From an uncultured bacterium (GTDB taxonomy: Bacteria; Bacillota; Clostridia; Lachnospirales; Lachnospiraceae), in NCBI GenBank assembly GCA_947063875.1, contig CAMSTY010000021.1, forward strand, positions 1 to 52,179: DNA of 52,179 nucleotides, read 5' to 3'. A program made the translations under genes and the position numbers. The notes under the pieces are model-generated. The model made no database searches. It saw only the letters and a program-made list of their open reading frames with translations, and had not been told where the DNA came from. Positions 16,356 to 26,003 of the stretch are shown piece after piece. Every line of letters starts with the position of its first letter. Positions within the stretch are counted from its first letter, which is position 1.

Positions 16356-17327
16356 ATGGAACTTTTGGAAATTAAAAATCTGGTAGTGCAGTACAGCGTG
16401 GGCAGGGATGTGGTTCAGGCGGTAAACGGCATTTCGCTGACCGTAAAGGAAGGGGCCACCATCGGCCTGGTGGGGGAAACCGGAGCCGGGAAAACGACCA
16501 CGGCGCTCAGCGTCATGGGACTGGTTCCCAACCCGCCTGGGAAAGTGAAATCGGGAGAAATCCTTCTGGACGGAGAGGATTTACTGAAAAAAAGCAATAA
16601 AGAAATGCGGAAAATCCGGGGAAAGGATATCGCCATGATCTTTCAGGACCCCATGACTTCTTTAAATCCGGTCATGACGGTAGGGGAACAGATTATGGAG
16701 GTTATCCAGCTTCACGAAAAGATTTCCCGGCAGGATGCACAAAAGAAGGCCTGCGAGATGCTGGAGCTGGTGGGAATACCAGGGCAAAGATACGGGGAAT
16801 ACCCTCATCAGTTTTCCGGAGGGATGAAGCAGCGGGTGATCATCGCGATCGCATTGGCCTGCAATCCCCGGCTGCTGATAGCCGACGAACCCACCACGGC
16901 GTTGGATGTGACGATTCAGGCGCAGGTTTTGGACATGATGCGCAGACTGAAGGAAACCTATAAGACCGCTATGATCCTGATCACCCATGATCTGGGGGTA
17001 GTGGCGGAGGTATGTGATCAGGTGGCGATCATGTATGCCGGTGAAATCGTGGAGAAAGGGACTCTTGAGGATATCTACGAATCCCCCAGACATCCCTATA
17101 CCATTGGCCTGTTCCAGTCGATTCCGGATCTGGATGTGGAAAGCGAGCGTTTGAATATCATACCTGGAATGATGCCGGACCCGGCGGCGCTGCCGGAGGG
17201 CTGCAACTTCTGCGAACGTTGCCAGCATGCAACCGAGCAGTGCAAAAAACAGCCACCGGTGGTCCGCCTGTCAGACACTCATGAAGTGCAATGCTTTCTG
17301 GCTCAGGATGAGAAAGGGGGGGAATAG
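16356..17327 (+). CDS. ABC importer ATPase, DppD type
   Basis: This 323-residue ATPase carries Walker [10 protein letters not shown] (residues 40-48), signature FSGGMKQRV, Walker [13 protein letters not shown] and the H-loop LITHDLG. The C-terminal oligopeptide-type extension contains a cysteine cluster (CNFCERC, then EQC and a final CF) that often coordinates a metal or Fe-S cluster in this subfamily. It starts behind AAGGAGG and its stop abuts the second ATPase gene. Confidence 0.93.
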   Translation: MELLEIKNLVVQYSVGRDVVQAVNGISLTVKEGATIGLVGETGAGKTTTALSVMGLVPNPPGKVKSGEILLDGEDLLKKSNKEMRKIRGKDIAMIFQDPMTSLNPVMTVGEQIMEVIQLHEKISRQDAQKKACEMLELVGIPGQRYGEYPHQFSGGMKQRVIIAIALACNPRLLIADEPTTALDVTIQAQVLDMMRRLKETYKTAMILITHDLGVVAEVCDQVAIMYAGEIVEKGTLEDIYESPRHPYTIGLFQSIPDLDVESERLNIIPGMMPDPAALPEGCNFCERCQHATEQCKKQPPVVRLSDTHEVQCFLAQDEKGGE

Positions 17328-18290
17328 ATGGGAAAATTGCTGGAAGTAAAACATCTGAAAAAATATTTTCCTACGAAATCAGGAATGCTCCATGCGGTAG
17401 ATGATGTATCCTTTTCTATCGAGGAGGGGAAAACGCTGGGGGTGGTGGGAGAATCCGGCTGTGGAAAGTCAACCCTGGGCCGGGTGATTCTTCATCTTTT
17501 GCCCTTGACGGAAGGAACGATTCTTTATAATGGAAAGGATATATCAAACCCATCCAAAACCGAACTGCATGAACTGAGGCGCAATATGCAGATGGTATTT
17601 CAGGACCCCTATTCTTCTATCAATCCCCGGCAGTCGGTAGCCGAGATTATCGGAGAACCCCTGAAGGTTTATCGGGTATGCAAAACGAAGGCAGAGTATC
17701 ATGAGCGGGTCCGGGAACTGATGGACATCGTCGGCCTGCCGGAGCGGTATGAGCATAGCTATCCTCATGAATTGGATGGAGGAAGGCGGCAGCGAATCGG
17801 CATCGGCCGAGCACTGGCTTTGAATCCCCGGTTTATCGTCTGCGACGAGCCGGTTTCTGCCCTTGATGTGTCGATTCAGGCACAGATTCTGAATCTGATG
17901 ATGGACTTGCAGGAAGAAAGAAATCTCACTTATATTTTTGTAACCCATGATCTTTCCGTGGTTAAGCATATATCCGATGATATTATGGTGATGTATCTGG
18001 GCGTGGTGGTAGAGAAATCCGCAGCCAGGGCCCTCTTTGAAAAACAACTTCATCCTTATACCAAAGCGCTGCTTTCCGCAATCCCCAGAGCAAAACTGGG
18101 CGGAGCCAGAAACCGGATTTTGCTAAAAGGGGAACTGACCTCTCCCATTGAGCCGCCAAAAGCCTGCCGCTTTGCCGTGCGCTGCCCCTATGCCACCGAT
18201 CGATGCGCACAAGAGGAGCCCACACTGGAGGAAGTGCTGCCAGAGCATTATGTAGCCTGTCATTATGTAAAAGAAATCAACCGATTGTAA
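17328..18290 (+). CDS. ABC importer ATPase, DppF type, with altered signature motif
   Basis: The 320-residue second ATPase has Walker A GESGCGKST, Walker B FIVCDEPVSALDVS and the FVTHDLSV H-loop, plus a C-terminal extension with RCPYATDRCAQEEP. The ABC signature, normally LSGGQRQR, reads LDGGRRQR, replacing the conserved serine with aspartate. The partner DppD-type ATPase has the normal serine, so one of the two composite ATP sites may be degenerate, as in several asymmetric ABC dimers. It starts 1 base after the preceding stop. Confidence 0.92.
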   Translation: MGKLLEVKHLKKYFPTKSGMLHAVDDVSFSIEEGKTLGVVGESGCGKSTLGRVILHLLPLTEGTILYNGKDISNPSKTELHELRRNMQMVFQDPYSSINPRQSVAEIIGEPLKVYRVCKTKAEYHERVRELMDIVGLPERYEHSYPHELDGGRRQRIGIGRALALNPRFIVCDEPVSALDVSIQAQILNLMMDLQEERNLTYIFVTHDLSVVKHISDDIMVMYLGVVVEKSAARALFEKQLHPYTKALLSAIPRAKLGGARNRILLKGELTSPIEPPKACRFAVRCPYATDRCAQEEPTLEEVLPEHYVACHYVKEINRL

Positions 18291-18303
18291 GGGAGGAAAG
18301 AGC

Positions 18304-19464
18304 ATGACAATAAAGGAAGTAAAAGTTTATGTGGTAGACACCGGGTCTTTTCGGCCTGTGATTGTGGAGGTCATCACCGATGAAGGGATCTGCGGCCTGG
18401 GAGAGGGCGCCGTAGGCTTCGGGGTAGGATGCCATGCGGCAGCAAAGATGGCAGAGGAATTGGCAGAACGCTTCATGATTGGAAAAAATCCCGAAGAGAT
18501 TTCCTCGATCTGGAATGATTTCTATTATGATACCTTCTGGGGGAAAGGAGCAGGCGCAATCTTTTACGCAGCCGCCAGCGCCCTGGAACATGCCCTGTGG
18601 GATATTAAAGGCCAGGCCCTGGGAGTCCCCGTCTACCAGCTTCTGGGAGGAAAACAGAGGGAACAGATACCGGTCTACGCCAACGGCTGGTCAGAAGGAA
18701 AATGCGTAACCCCGGAAGATTTTGCCAGAAGGGCAGAAGCCGTGACGGAAAAAGGATTTGATTCGCTGAAAATGTATCCCATGAGCCAGGTAGACCCGGT
18801 CCGCCATCTGAATAAGCATATCAAAAACAGAAATGTAACAAAAGCCAACTTTGACTGTGCGGTAAAAGCGGTAGAACTGGTTCGCAAGACAATCGGCCCG
18901 GACCGCAATCTGCTGGTAGATGTAACCGCAGAAGGCACCACAGACATGATGTGGCGTTTTGGACAGGCAATCGAACCCTTTGATATTTTCTGGTACGAAG
19001 AAGCCATGGACGCATTCGATGTGGATGCCTATCGCACGATCCGCGAAAAAGTGAACATCCCCCTGGCGACAGGAGAACGTTTGTATACACGATACGGCTT
19101 CCGGCGGCTTCTGGAATCCAGGGCTGTAGACATTGTCCAGCCAGACCCCGGCACCTGCGGCGGCATCATGGAAGCCTTCCACATCGGGGCAGCAGCAGAG
19201 ACATACTGCGCCAGAATCGCTCCCCACAACTGCGGAGGCCCGATCCTGACAGCCGTCTCCCTACAGCTATCCGCCTGCCTCAGCAACCTGGCCATCCAGG
19301 AAATCTTCCCCTTCCATGATCCGATCCACTACGAAATGGTAACAGAAGCCTATGAACATAAGATCCATAACGGCACAGTAGACGTTCCCACCGCACCAGG
19401 ACTAGGAATTCAGCTAAACCATGACTTCATCGACTCCTTTTTGGTAGGCCACGTAAAAGAATAA
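18304..19464 (+). CDS. Mandelate racemase/enolase-superfamily sugar-acid dehydratase
   Basis: The protein (386 residues) matches the galactonate-dehydratase-like branch of the superfamily, which removes water from sugar acids to give 2-keto-3-deoxy acids. Metal ligands are visible as Asp206 (LLVDVTAEG), Glu232 (WYEEAMD) and Glu258 (ATGERLYTR), and His308 in APHNCGGP is the probable catalytic histidine. The D-x-H form of the first ligand site seen in E. coli DgoD is not present, so the exact substrate is open. It is the last gene of the importer operon, 13 bases after the second ATPase, and is followed by a strong terminator. It is the second enolase-superfamily member in the same operon. Confidence 0.85.
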   Translation: MTIKEVKVYVVDTGSFRPVIVEVITDEGICGLGEGAVGFGVGCHAAAKMAEELAERFMIGKNPEEISSIWNDFYYDTFWGKGAGAIFYAAASALEHALWDIKGQALGVPVYQLLGGKQREQIPVYANGWSEGKCVTPEDFARRAEAVTEKGFDSLKMYPMSQVDPVRHLNKHIKNRNVTKANFDCAVKAVELVRKTIGPDRNLLVDVTAEGTTDMMWRFGQAIEPFDIFWYEEAMDAFDVDAYRTIREKVNIPLATGERLYTRYGFRRLLESRAVDIVQPDPGTCGGIMEAFHIGAAAETYCARIAPHNCGGPILTAVSLQLSACLSNLAIQEIFPFHDPIHYEMVTEAYEHKIHNGTVDVPTAPGLGIQLNHDFIDSFLVGHVKE

Positions 19465-19507
19465 TAAAAAAATTCAACGGAAATACTGGGACAAACAAAG
19501 ACTAAGG

Positions 19508-19550
19508 CTAAAAGACGGCGGCCGCTCACTAACCGGCCGCCGTCTTTTAG
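19508..19550 (+). terminator. Strong terminator ending the catabolic operon
   Basis: A perfect 17-base inverted repeat, CTAAAAGACGGCGGCCG (19508-19524) and its complement (19534-19550), encloses a 9-base loop. The right arm ends in CTTTTAG and continues TTCTAAAT. It lies 43 bases after the dehydratase stop. Confidence 0.85.
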
Positions 19551-19672
19551 TTCTAAATAAAAAACCACATTTCATATACTATTTTCTTAAATGCTCTTTT
19601 CCTATTAAACAATACTCCCAAAATCCCAAGTCCCCCAAAACACAGAATCACACAAAAAACAAATTTAACGGC

Positions 19673-19701
19673 TGTCAATCAGCTATAGTTTATGCTATAA
19701 T
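19673..19701 (+). promoter_or_regulatory. Probable promoter of the glycan export locus
   Basis: A perfect TATAAT lies at 19696-19701, with TGTCAA at 19673-19678 as a weak -35 box 17 bases upstream. The rest of the 383-base gap from 19465 to 19847 holds the operon terminator and AT-rich sequence with no supported gene. Confidence 0.5.
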
Positions 19702-19847
19702 AGGAACACTTAGCGAATACAAGCCAAAATCGCAGCATGCGTTTCGCAGCCAGACGCAGCACCCACAAAAGCGCGCAGAGGAAACAAAGCGCAGCAAAAC
19801 CAGCCGTTCTGCGGACATATGGAAATTATGAAGATGAGAGGAAAGCC

Positions 19848-21206
19848 ATGCCGATAGAAGAGAGTGTGGAATATGCCATCCGGGTACAGGATGTAAGCAA
19901 AGTATACCGATTGTACGAGAAACCCATTGACCGTCTCAAAGAATCTTTAAGCCTGTCCCATAAAAATTATCATAAAGATTTTTTTGCCCTGAACGGGATT
20001 TCATTTCAGGTGAGAAAAGGGGAGACGGTAGGAATTATCGGAACCAATGGTTCAGGCAAATCTACGATTTTGAAAATTATTACCGGTGTGCTGACCCCCA
20101 CCTCCGGAGAGGTGCAGGTGGAGGGCGTGATCTCAGCCCTGCTGGAATTGGGAGCGGGTTTTAACATGGAGTACACGGGTATCGAGAACATTTATATGAA
20201 CGGAACCATGATGGGATTTTCCAGAAAAGAGATGGAAGCGAAGCTGCAGGATATCCTGGATTTTGCGGATATCGGAGACTTCGTGTACCAGCCAGTGAAG
20301 ACCTATTCCAGCGGCATGTTTGTGCGGCTCGCTTTTGCGCTGGCGATTAACGTGGAGCCGGAGATTCTGATTGTGGATGAGGCTCTTTCCGTGGGAGATG
20401 TGTTTTTCCAGTCCAAGTGCTATCGGAGGATGGAGGAAATCCGGCAGAACGGAACCACGATTCTCATGGTTACTCATGATATGGGCAGTGTGATTAAATA
20501 TTGCGACCGGGTGGTGCTGCTGAATAAGGGCAGCTTTATTGCCGAGGGCGCCCCCGGGAAGATGGTGGATTTGTACAAAAAGATTCTGGCCAACCAGATG
20601 GAGGATCTGGAGGAGGAATTGCAGGAGATGAATGATTTCTCCGGAGGAATCGGGGATTCGGGAAGAGAAAACGGAGAAAATCCGGCAGACGGCCGGGCGG
20701 ATAAGGAAGGCCTGATGAAGGAACATATCACCATCAATCCCAATCGCACAGAGTATGGGGATGGAAGGGCGCAGATCTATGACCTGGGAATGTTTGACGA
20801 GCGGGGGAATCTGACCAATCTGCTGCTGAAGGGGGAGTATTTTACCATTCGGGAGAAGATCCGCTTTCTGGAAGATATTCCGGCGCCGATTTTCACTTAT
20901 ACGATCAAAGATAAGAAAGGGGCGGAACTGTCGGGGACCAACACCATGTTTGAGGGGGCGGATATCCGGCCGGTGAAGGCAGGGGATGAATATGAGGTGA
21001 ATTTCCGGCAGAAAATGACTTTGCAGGGCGGAGAGTATCTGCTTTCCATGAGCTGCACCGGATTTGAGCAGGGAGAGCACACGGTCTATCATCGGCTTTA
21101 CGATGTGGCCAATATTACCGTGATTTCCAACAAGAATACGGTAGGGGTCTACGATATGGAGTCGAAGGTGGAGGCTGTTTACCATCCGGTGGAAAGAAAG
21201 AGTTAG
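19848..21206 (+). CDS. Polysaccharide ABC exporter ATPase with carbohydrate-binding tail (Wzt/TagH type)
   Basis: This ATPase powers export of a lipid-linked glycan. Walker A GTNGSGKST is at residues 65-73, the signature is YSSGMFVRLAFA and Walker B is EILIVDEALSVGD, the hallmark of the Wzt/TagH/RfbB group. Residues from about 270 form the C-terminal carbohydrate-recognition domain (EYFTIREKIRF, then EYLLSMSC), which reads the end of the glycan. The start taken is ATG 19848 behind GAGAGGA; the frame extends to 19737 without a ribosome site. The membrane partner (Wzm/TagG) is not next to it and is not in the window. Confidence 0.88.
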   Translation: MPIEESVEYAIRVQDVSKVYRLYEKPIDRLKESLSLSHKNYHKDFFALNGISFQVRKGETVGIIGTNGSGKSTILKIITGVLTPTSGEVQVEGVISALLELGAGFNMEYTGIENIYMNGTMMGFSRKEMEAKLQDILDFADIGDFVYQPVKTYSSGMFVRLAFALAINVEPEILIVDEALSVGDVFFQSKCYRRMEEIRQNGTTILMVTHDMGSVIKYCDRVVLLNKGSFIAEGAPGKMVDLYKKILANQMEDLEEELQEMNDFSGGIGDSGRENGENPADGRADKEGLMKEHITINPNRTEYGDGRAQIYDLGMFDERGNLTNLLLKGEYFTIREKIRFLEDIPAPIFTYTIKDKKGAELSGTNTMFEGADIRPVKAGDEYEVNFRQKMTLQGGEYLLSMSCTGFEQGEHTVYHRLYDVANITVISNKNTVGVYDMESKVEAVYHPVERKS

Positions 21207-21294
21207 AGCGTGTTTGAAAATTCATTCCCGCCATCTGCACGTGCCGCTTTGCGGGAAATTTGAGAATGGAAACCGGGCTCAGGCTGCCTGTGAG
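21207..21294. repeat. Short palindromic element before the large glycosyltransferase gene
   Basis: Directly after the exporter stop lies a segment with inverted arms TTCCCGC (21225-21231) and GCGGGAA (21251-21257) around a GC-rich loop, flanked by TTTGAAAATTC and AATTTGAGAAT. It resembles short interspersed repeats of clostridial genomes, but I cannot confirm other copies within this window. Confidence 0.35.
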
Positions 21295-21306
21295 ATGAGG
21301 AACGAG

Positions 21307-24300
21307 ATGATGAGAATAGATAATGAGATTCAGATGACCTTAAAGGCCTACGACGGGGATATCCGGCAGGCGCTGCTGGAGAATAAGCGGCTGGATTATT
21401 TTTATGCCCTTTCCGATCAGAGGGAACTTTTGCTGGAATGGTATGATTTTGAGCCGGAAGCCAGACTTTTGCAGGTGGGCGCGGATTATGGCGCCATGAC
21501 CGGGCTGTACCGGTCGGAGACGGCCTGGGTGACGGTGCTGGATGAAAGGCAGGAAGCCCTTGAGACGGTGCGCCTGCGTTATCCGGCCGCAAAAAATATG
21601 GATTATGTGGAGAAAACGCTGGAAGCATATGCGGCGGAGGCGCCGGCCGCCTATGATTATGTGGTGATGGCCGGCATGGAAACGGTTTTGCGCCAAGAAG
21701 AGATCGACGCGGCAAAGAGGCTTCTAAAGCCAGAGGGAACGCTGATTCTGGCAGTACCCAATGCCTTGGGGATGAAGTACTGGTCGGGAACGGCACGGGA
21801 GGAAAATGCGCTGACCAAGAGGCAGCTTCAGGCTATGCTGCATGGAAAAGGACAAGGGAAGGAGGAAGGGCGGGCCGAAAGCCGGTCAGGATATAGCTGC
21901 TTTTATTATCCCATGCCGGATTACCGGACGCCCATCAGCATTTATTCCGATGAGTATTTACCGAAAAAGGGGGATCTGACCCGGGTGATCCCGGCTTATG
22001 ATTATCCCCGTTATCATGTGACGGATATGGGGGAGGGTTTTGATGCGGTCTGTGAGGACGGGCTGTTTGATTTGTATGCCAATTCTTACCTGGTATTCTG
22101 GAGCATGGATGAGACGCGGCTGAAACAGAAGCGCGAGAGGATTTTTATTAAATACAATAAGACCCGGAAAGAAGGATTTCAGATCAAAACCTGTATCTGT
22201 CGGAAAGAGGATGGCAGCCGGTATGTGGAAAAGGCGGCGCTCAGTCTGGCCGGCATGGGACATATCTGGTCTTTTGAGGAGAAGTACCGCAGGCTTTCGG
22301 AACAACATCGTCTGCTCAAGGTGGCAGAGCCGGCTTATCGGGAAGATAAAAACGCGGCGTATTTCCCCTATCTTACGGGGCAGACCTGGGCGGAGCGGCT
22401 GGGGGAGGAACTATCTGGCGGGAAGCTTCCTCTTGAAACCCTTCGGGAGGCTATGGAGCAAATCTATGACATCCGGCCTGAGAGCAGGAGGGAGTTTGTG
22501 CGGACAGAGGAATTTCTGGAGGTGTTTGGCGAAGGGCTGACCGGACAGGAACTGACGCTGCTGGAAGAGGACACCGCCTGCGAGGTGTCGAATATTGACG
22601 CGCTTTTTGAAAATATCCTGCTGACAAAAGAAGGGAATTATTGCCTGGATTATGAATGGGTGTTTACCTTCCCGGTACCGGAGCATTTTGTGAGATACCG
22701 GATTCTTTATTATTTCTGCGAACAGTATGGAAGCCTTATGGGCAGACTGAGCCGCGAGGAATTGCTGGAAGCTTTTGCCGTTACGCCGGAATTGGTGCAG
22801 GTATATGAAAAAATGGAGGCCAGTTTTCAGAACTACGTCCATGGGGAGAATCAGCAGCGGTATCTGGGCAATTATATGGTCAGTTCTCTGGGAACTGAGG
22901 AGATTCGCCGGGCGGAGAGTGACCTGGCCCGGGCCAGGGAGCGGATCGAGCAGATGAAGATCCACGCCCGGGAGAAGGATGTGACGATTCGCAAGATTAC
23001 GGAGGTACAGCGTCTGACCAATAATCATGTGACCAATCTGGAGATTATCATTAAGGATTTGCGCCATGAGATTGAGGAAATGGGAAAAACGCTTTCTTAT
23101 CTGAACCGCCATGAGGCATTGATTTTTAAGGCGAGGCGGAAGCTGAGCGAGCAGGTGAACCGGAAGTATCCGCCGGGGTCTTTGGAGAGAAAACGGCTGA
23201 AATATAAAAAGGAATATCTTCTGCATCCGATTCGCTCCGGAAAGCTGTATTCCACAGAGAAGGGCAGAAACCTGCGGGATGGGGATTTTGCCATCGGGGA
23301 TGTCTATCTGCAGCATGGGAAGCTGTTGTTTGAAAGACAGGAACGTCCCAAGGTGTCCATTGTCATTCCGGTGTATAACCAGATTTCTTACACCTATGCC
23401 TGCTTGGTGTCCATATTGGAGAATACGAAGGATGTGCCCTATGAAATTTTGATTGCCGATGATGTGTCCACAGATGCCACGGCGCGTCTGGAGGATTTTG
23501 CAGAAGGTCTGGTCATCTGCCGCAACAAAGAAAACCAGGGTTTCCTGCGCAACTGCAATCAGGCGGCAGAGAAAGCGCGCGGGGACTATATTATGTTCCT
23601 CAACAATGATACTCAGGTGACAGAAGGGTGGCTTAGTTCCCTGGTAAGACTTATAGAATCCGATCCTTCCATCGGCATGGTGGGTTCCAAGCTGGTTTAT
23701 CCGGACGGGCGGCTCCAGGAGGCAGGCGGCATTATCTGGAGCGACGGGTCCGGCTGGAATTACGGGCGGCTGGATGACCCAGATAAGCCAGAGTACAATT
23801 ATGTCAAGGATGTGGATTATATATCCGGGGCGGCGATTCTTCTGCCTGCCTGGCTATGGAAGCAGATCGGCGGTTTTGACACCCGTTTTGTCCCGGCCTA
23901 CTGTGAGGATTCGGACCTGGCCTTTGAGGTGAGAAGGGCGGGTTATCGGGTGGTATATCAGCCCCTCTCAAAGGTGATACATTTTGAAGGCATTTCCAAT
24001 GGAACCGATGTGCAGGGGACCGGCCTCAAGCGATATCAGGTGGAGAACAGCAGAAAGCTGAAGGAAAAGTGGGCGGCAGAGTTTGCCAGGCAGTGTGAGA
24101 ATGACGGGAATCCGGACCCGTTCCGGGCCAGGGAACGAAGCATGGGCAAAAAGATCATCCTGGTGGTGGATCATTATGTGCCTACCTATGACCGGGATGC
24201 AGGCTCCAAGACTACCTTCCAGTACCTGAAAATGTTTCTGAAGAAGGGGTATGTGGTAAAGTTTCTGGGAGATAATTTCCTTCATGAGGAACCCTATTCC

Positions 24301-25272
24301 ACGACGCTTCAGCAGATGGGAATCGAGATTTTGTATGGCGCGGAATACCAGGTGAAGATATGGGACTGGCTGCGGGACCATGGGGATGATATCGCGGTGG
24401 CGTATCTGAACCGGCCCCATATTGCTTCTAAGTATATTGACTATATTCTGGACAATACGGATATGAAAGTGATTTACTACGGCCATGACCTGCATTTCCT
24501 GCGGGAGGGCCGGGAGTACCAGCTGACCGGAGATTTGAAAAAGCGGGAAGAGGCGGAGTACTGGAAGTCTATAGAACTGTCTTTGATGAGCAAGGCCTCC
24601 GTATCCTATTATCCTTCTTATGTGGAGCGGGATGCCATTCGGGTTATAGACCCGACTATCGCGGTAAAGGATATTACGGCATATGTGTTTGAGGATTTCA
24701 AGGAGGGGGTTGAGGAAGACTTCGCGAAAAGGGAAGGACTTCTGTTTGTGGGAGGATTTGCCCATCCGCCGAATGCAGATGCTGTGCTGTGGTTTGCCCG
24801 GGAGATCTACCCGCGGATTCGCAGGAAGATGGAGGCAGCCGGACAGAAGGCGCCGGAATTTATTGTGGTTGGCTCCAGGGTGACAGAAGAGATCAAGGCG
24901 CTGGAGCAGCCAGGAAACGGAATCATAATCCGAGGCTTTGTGTCAGAGGAGGAACTGAGCCGCCTGTACGGGAAATGCCGGATCGTGGTGGTGCCTCTTC
25001 GCTATGGGGCCGGTGTGAAAGGGAAGGTGGTGGAAGCCATCTATAACGGGACGCCGATTGTGACTACTGCCATCGGAGCGGAGGGAATCCCTCAGGTGGA
25101 GGAGATATTGCTGGTGGAGGACGAGCCGGAACGGTTTGCAGATGTGACTGCAGAACTATATCAGGACCCGGATGCCTGCCAAAGACTGTGCCAAAAGACA
25201 CAGGAGTATATTCAGAAATACTTTAGTGTGGAGGCCGCCTGGAGAAGGATTGAGGAAGATTTTGAAGGGTGA
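21307..25272 (+). CDS. Multidomain glycosyltransferase: methyltransferase-like, kinase-like, GT2 and GT4 domains
   Basis: This 1,321-residue cytoplasmic enzyme probably assembles part of the surface glycan. Order of domains: SAM-methyltransferase-like (LLQVGADYGAMTG near residue 55); a protein-kinase or phosphotransferase-like region whose SNIDALFENILL and LDYEWVF (residues 430-455) recall the catalytic and DFG segments; a coiled coil (about 540-610); a GT2 domain from residue 680 (SIVIPVYNQ, then ADDVSTDAT, FLNNDTQV, and ED near EDSDLAFEVRRAG); and a GT4 domain from about 948 to the end (VVDHYVPTYDRDAGSK, then VVVPLRYGAGVKGK). The start chosen is ATG 21307 behind GAGGAAC; an upstream TTG frame would run through a palindromic element. 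It follows the exporter ATPase by 100 bases. Confidence 0.82.
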   Translation: MMRIDNEIQMTLKAYDGDIRQALLENKRLDYFYALSDQRELLLEWYDFEPEARLLQVGADYGAMTGLYRSETAWVTVLDERQEALETVRLRYPAAKNMDYVEKTLEAYAAEAPAAYDYVVMAGMETVLRQEEIDAAKRLLKPEGTLILAVPNALGMKYWSGTAREENALTKRQLQAMLHGKGQGKEEGRAESRSGYSCFYYPMPDYRTPISIYSDEYLPKKGDLTRVIPAYDYPRYHVTDMGEGFDAVCEDGLFDLYANSYLVFWSMDETRLKQKRERIFIKYNKTRKEGFQIKTCICRKEDGSRYVEKAALSLAGMGHIWSFEEKYRRLSEQHRLLKVAEPAYREDKNAAYFPYLTGQTWAERLGEELSGGKLPLETLREAMEQIYDIRPESRREFVRTEEFLEVFGEGLTGQELTLLEEDTACEVSNIDALFENILLTKEGNYCLDYEWVFTFPVPEHFVRYRILYYFCEQYGSLMGRLSREELLEAFAVTPELVQVYEKMEASFQNYVHGENQQRYLGNYMVSSLGTEEIRRAESDLARARERIEQMKIHAREKDVTIRKITEVQRLTNNHVTNLEIIIKDLRHEIEEMGKTLSYLNRHEALIFKARRKLSEQVNRKYPPGSLERKRLKYKKEYLLHPIRSGKLYSTEKGRNLRDGDFAIGDVYLQHGKLLFERQERPKVSIVIPVYNQISYTYACLVSILENTKDVPYEILIADDVSTDATARLEDFAEGLVICRNKENQGFLRNCNQAAEKARGDYIMFLNNDTQVTEGWLSSLVRLIESDPSIGMVGSKLVYPDGRLQEAGGIIWSDGSGWNYGRLDDPDKPEYNYVKDVDYISGAAILLPAWLWKQIGGFDTRFVPAYCEDSDLAFEVRRAGYRVVYQPLSKVIHFEGISNGTDVQGTGLKRYQVENSRKLKEKWAAEFARQCENDGNPDPFRARERSMGKKIILVVDHYVPTYDRDAGSKTTFQYLKMFLKKGYVVKFLGDNFLHEEPYSTTLQQMGIEILYGAEYQVKIWDWLRDHGDDIAVAYLNRPHIASKYIDYILDNTDMKVIYYGHDLHFLREGREYQLTGDLKKREEAEYWKSIELSLMSKASVSYYPSYVERDAIRVIDPTIAVKDITAYVFEDFKEGVEEDFAKREGLLFVGGFAHPPNADAVLWFAREIYPRIRRKMEAAGQKAPEFIVVGSRVTEEIKALEQPGNGIIIRGFVSEEELSRLYGKCRIVVVPLRYGAGVKGKVVEAIYNGTPIVTTAIGAEGIPQVEEILLVEDEPERFADVTAELYQDPDACQRLCQKTQEYIQKYFSVEAAWRRIEEDFEG

Positions 25273-25473
25273 GGATGAGCCGCCAACCGGCAGCCGTGAG
25301 AAGAATTTATGCCAAAAATAATATGCTGGTGCGGGAATATGGCAAGTTCTGCTTTTTTGCTTCCCAGGCAATTCGGACAGCTTGTTCCTATGGATGCTGA
25401 AACTGCCGATTGGTTCCGGAAGCTGGCGAAGAAGATGGCTGGTCAGGCCAGAAAGCAGGAATGAGGAGATTTG

Positions 25474-25950
25474 ATGGGCGATGTAATGACCCCAAAACAG
25501 CGCAGCCGGACAATGAGCCATATCAAAGGGAAAGATACAAACATAGAACTCTTAATGCGGAAAGCCCTTTGGCACAAAGGCATCAGGTACCGCAAGAATT
25601 ATAAAAAGCTGCCAGGTACCCCGGATATCGCAATTACAAAGCATAAGATCGCAATCTTCTGTGACGGTGAGTTTTTCCACGGGTATGATTGGGAAATCAA
25701 AAAACAAAAGCTGGGACAGAACCGGGAGTATTGGGTTAAAAAGATTGAGCGCAATATGGCGAGGGATCGTGAAAATGATTTCAGGCTGATTGCTATGGAC
25801 TGGGTACCTATGCACTTTTGGGGGCAGGAGATACAAAAACATACGGAAGAATGTGTGCGGGCTGTCGAAGATTTGATTTTTGAACTGCAGATGGCTCAGT
25901 TTGATAGTATCATATCTGCGGAAAGGGACTATGTTGAAGATATAAGATAA
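25474..25950 (+). CDS. vsr: Very short patch repair endonuclease (Vsr)
   Basis: Vsr nicks DNA at T:G mismatches that arise when 5-methylcytosine deaminates. The 158-residue protein has the family layout: TPKQRSRTMSHIKGKDTNIE at the N-terminus, PGTPDIAI with the catalytic aspartate, the metal-site segment AIFCDGEFFHGYDW, and KIERNMARD. Start ATG 25474 follows GAGGAG. Vsr genes usually lie beside a DNA cytosine methyltransferase; none is seen here, so this is an orphan copy in a small AT-rich island between glycan genes. Confidence 0.88.
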   Translation: MGDVMTPKQRSRTMSHIKGKDTNIELLMRKALWHKGIRYRKNYKKLPGTPDIAITKHKIAIFCDGEFFHGYDWEIKKQKLGQNREYWVKKIERNMARDRENDFRLIAMDWVPMHFWGQEIQKHTEECVRAVEDLIFELQMAQFDSIISAERDYVEDIR

Positions 25951-26003
25951 TTATTTTTTTATATCTTCAATTTTAAGGCTGTTGATTTATAAGGAGTACC
26001 CTT

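Noticed and set aside
20133-21185. 350-codon minus-strand frame opposite the exporter ATPase
   Set aside because: Shadow of the Wzt-type gene; no start site or recognisable domain.
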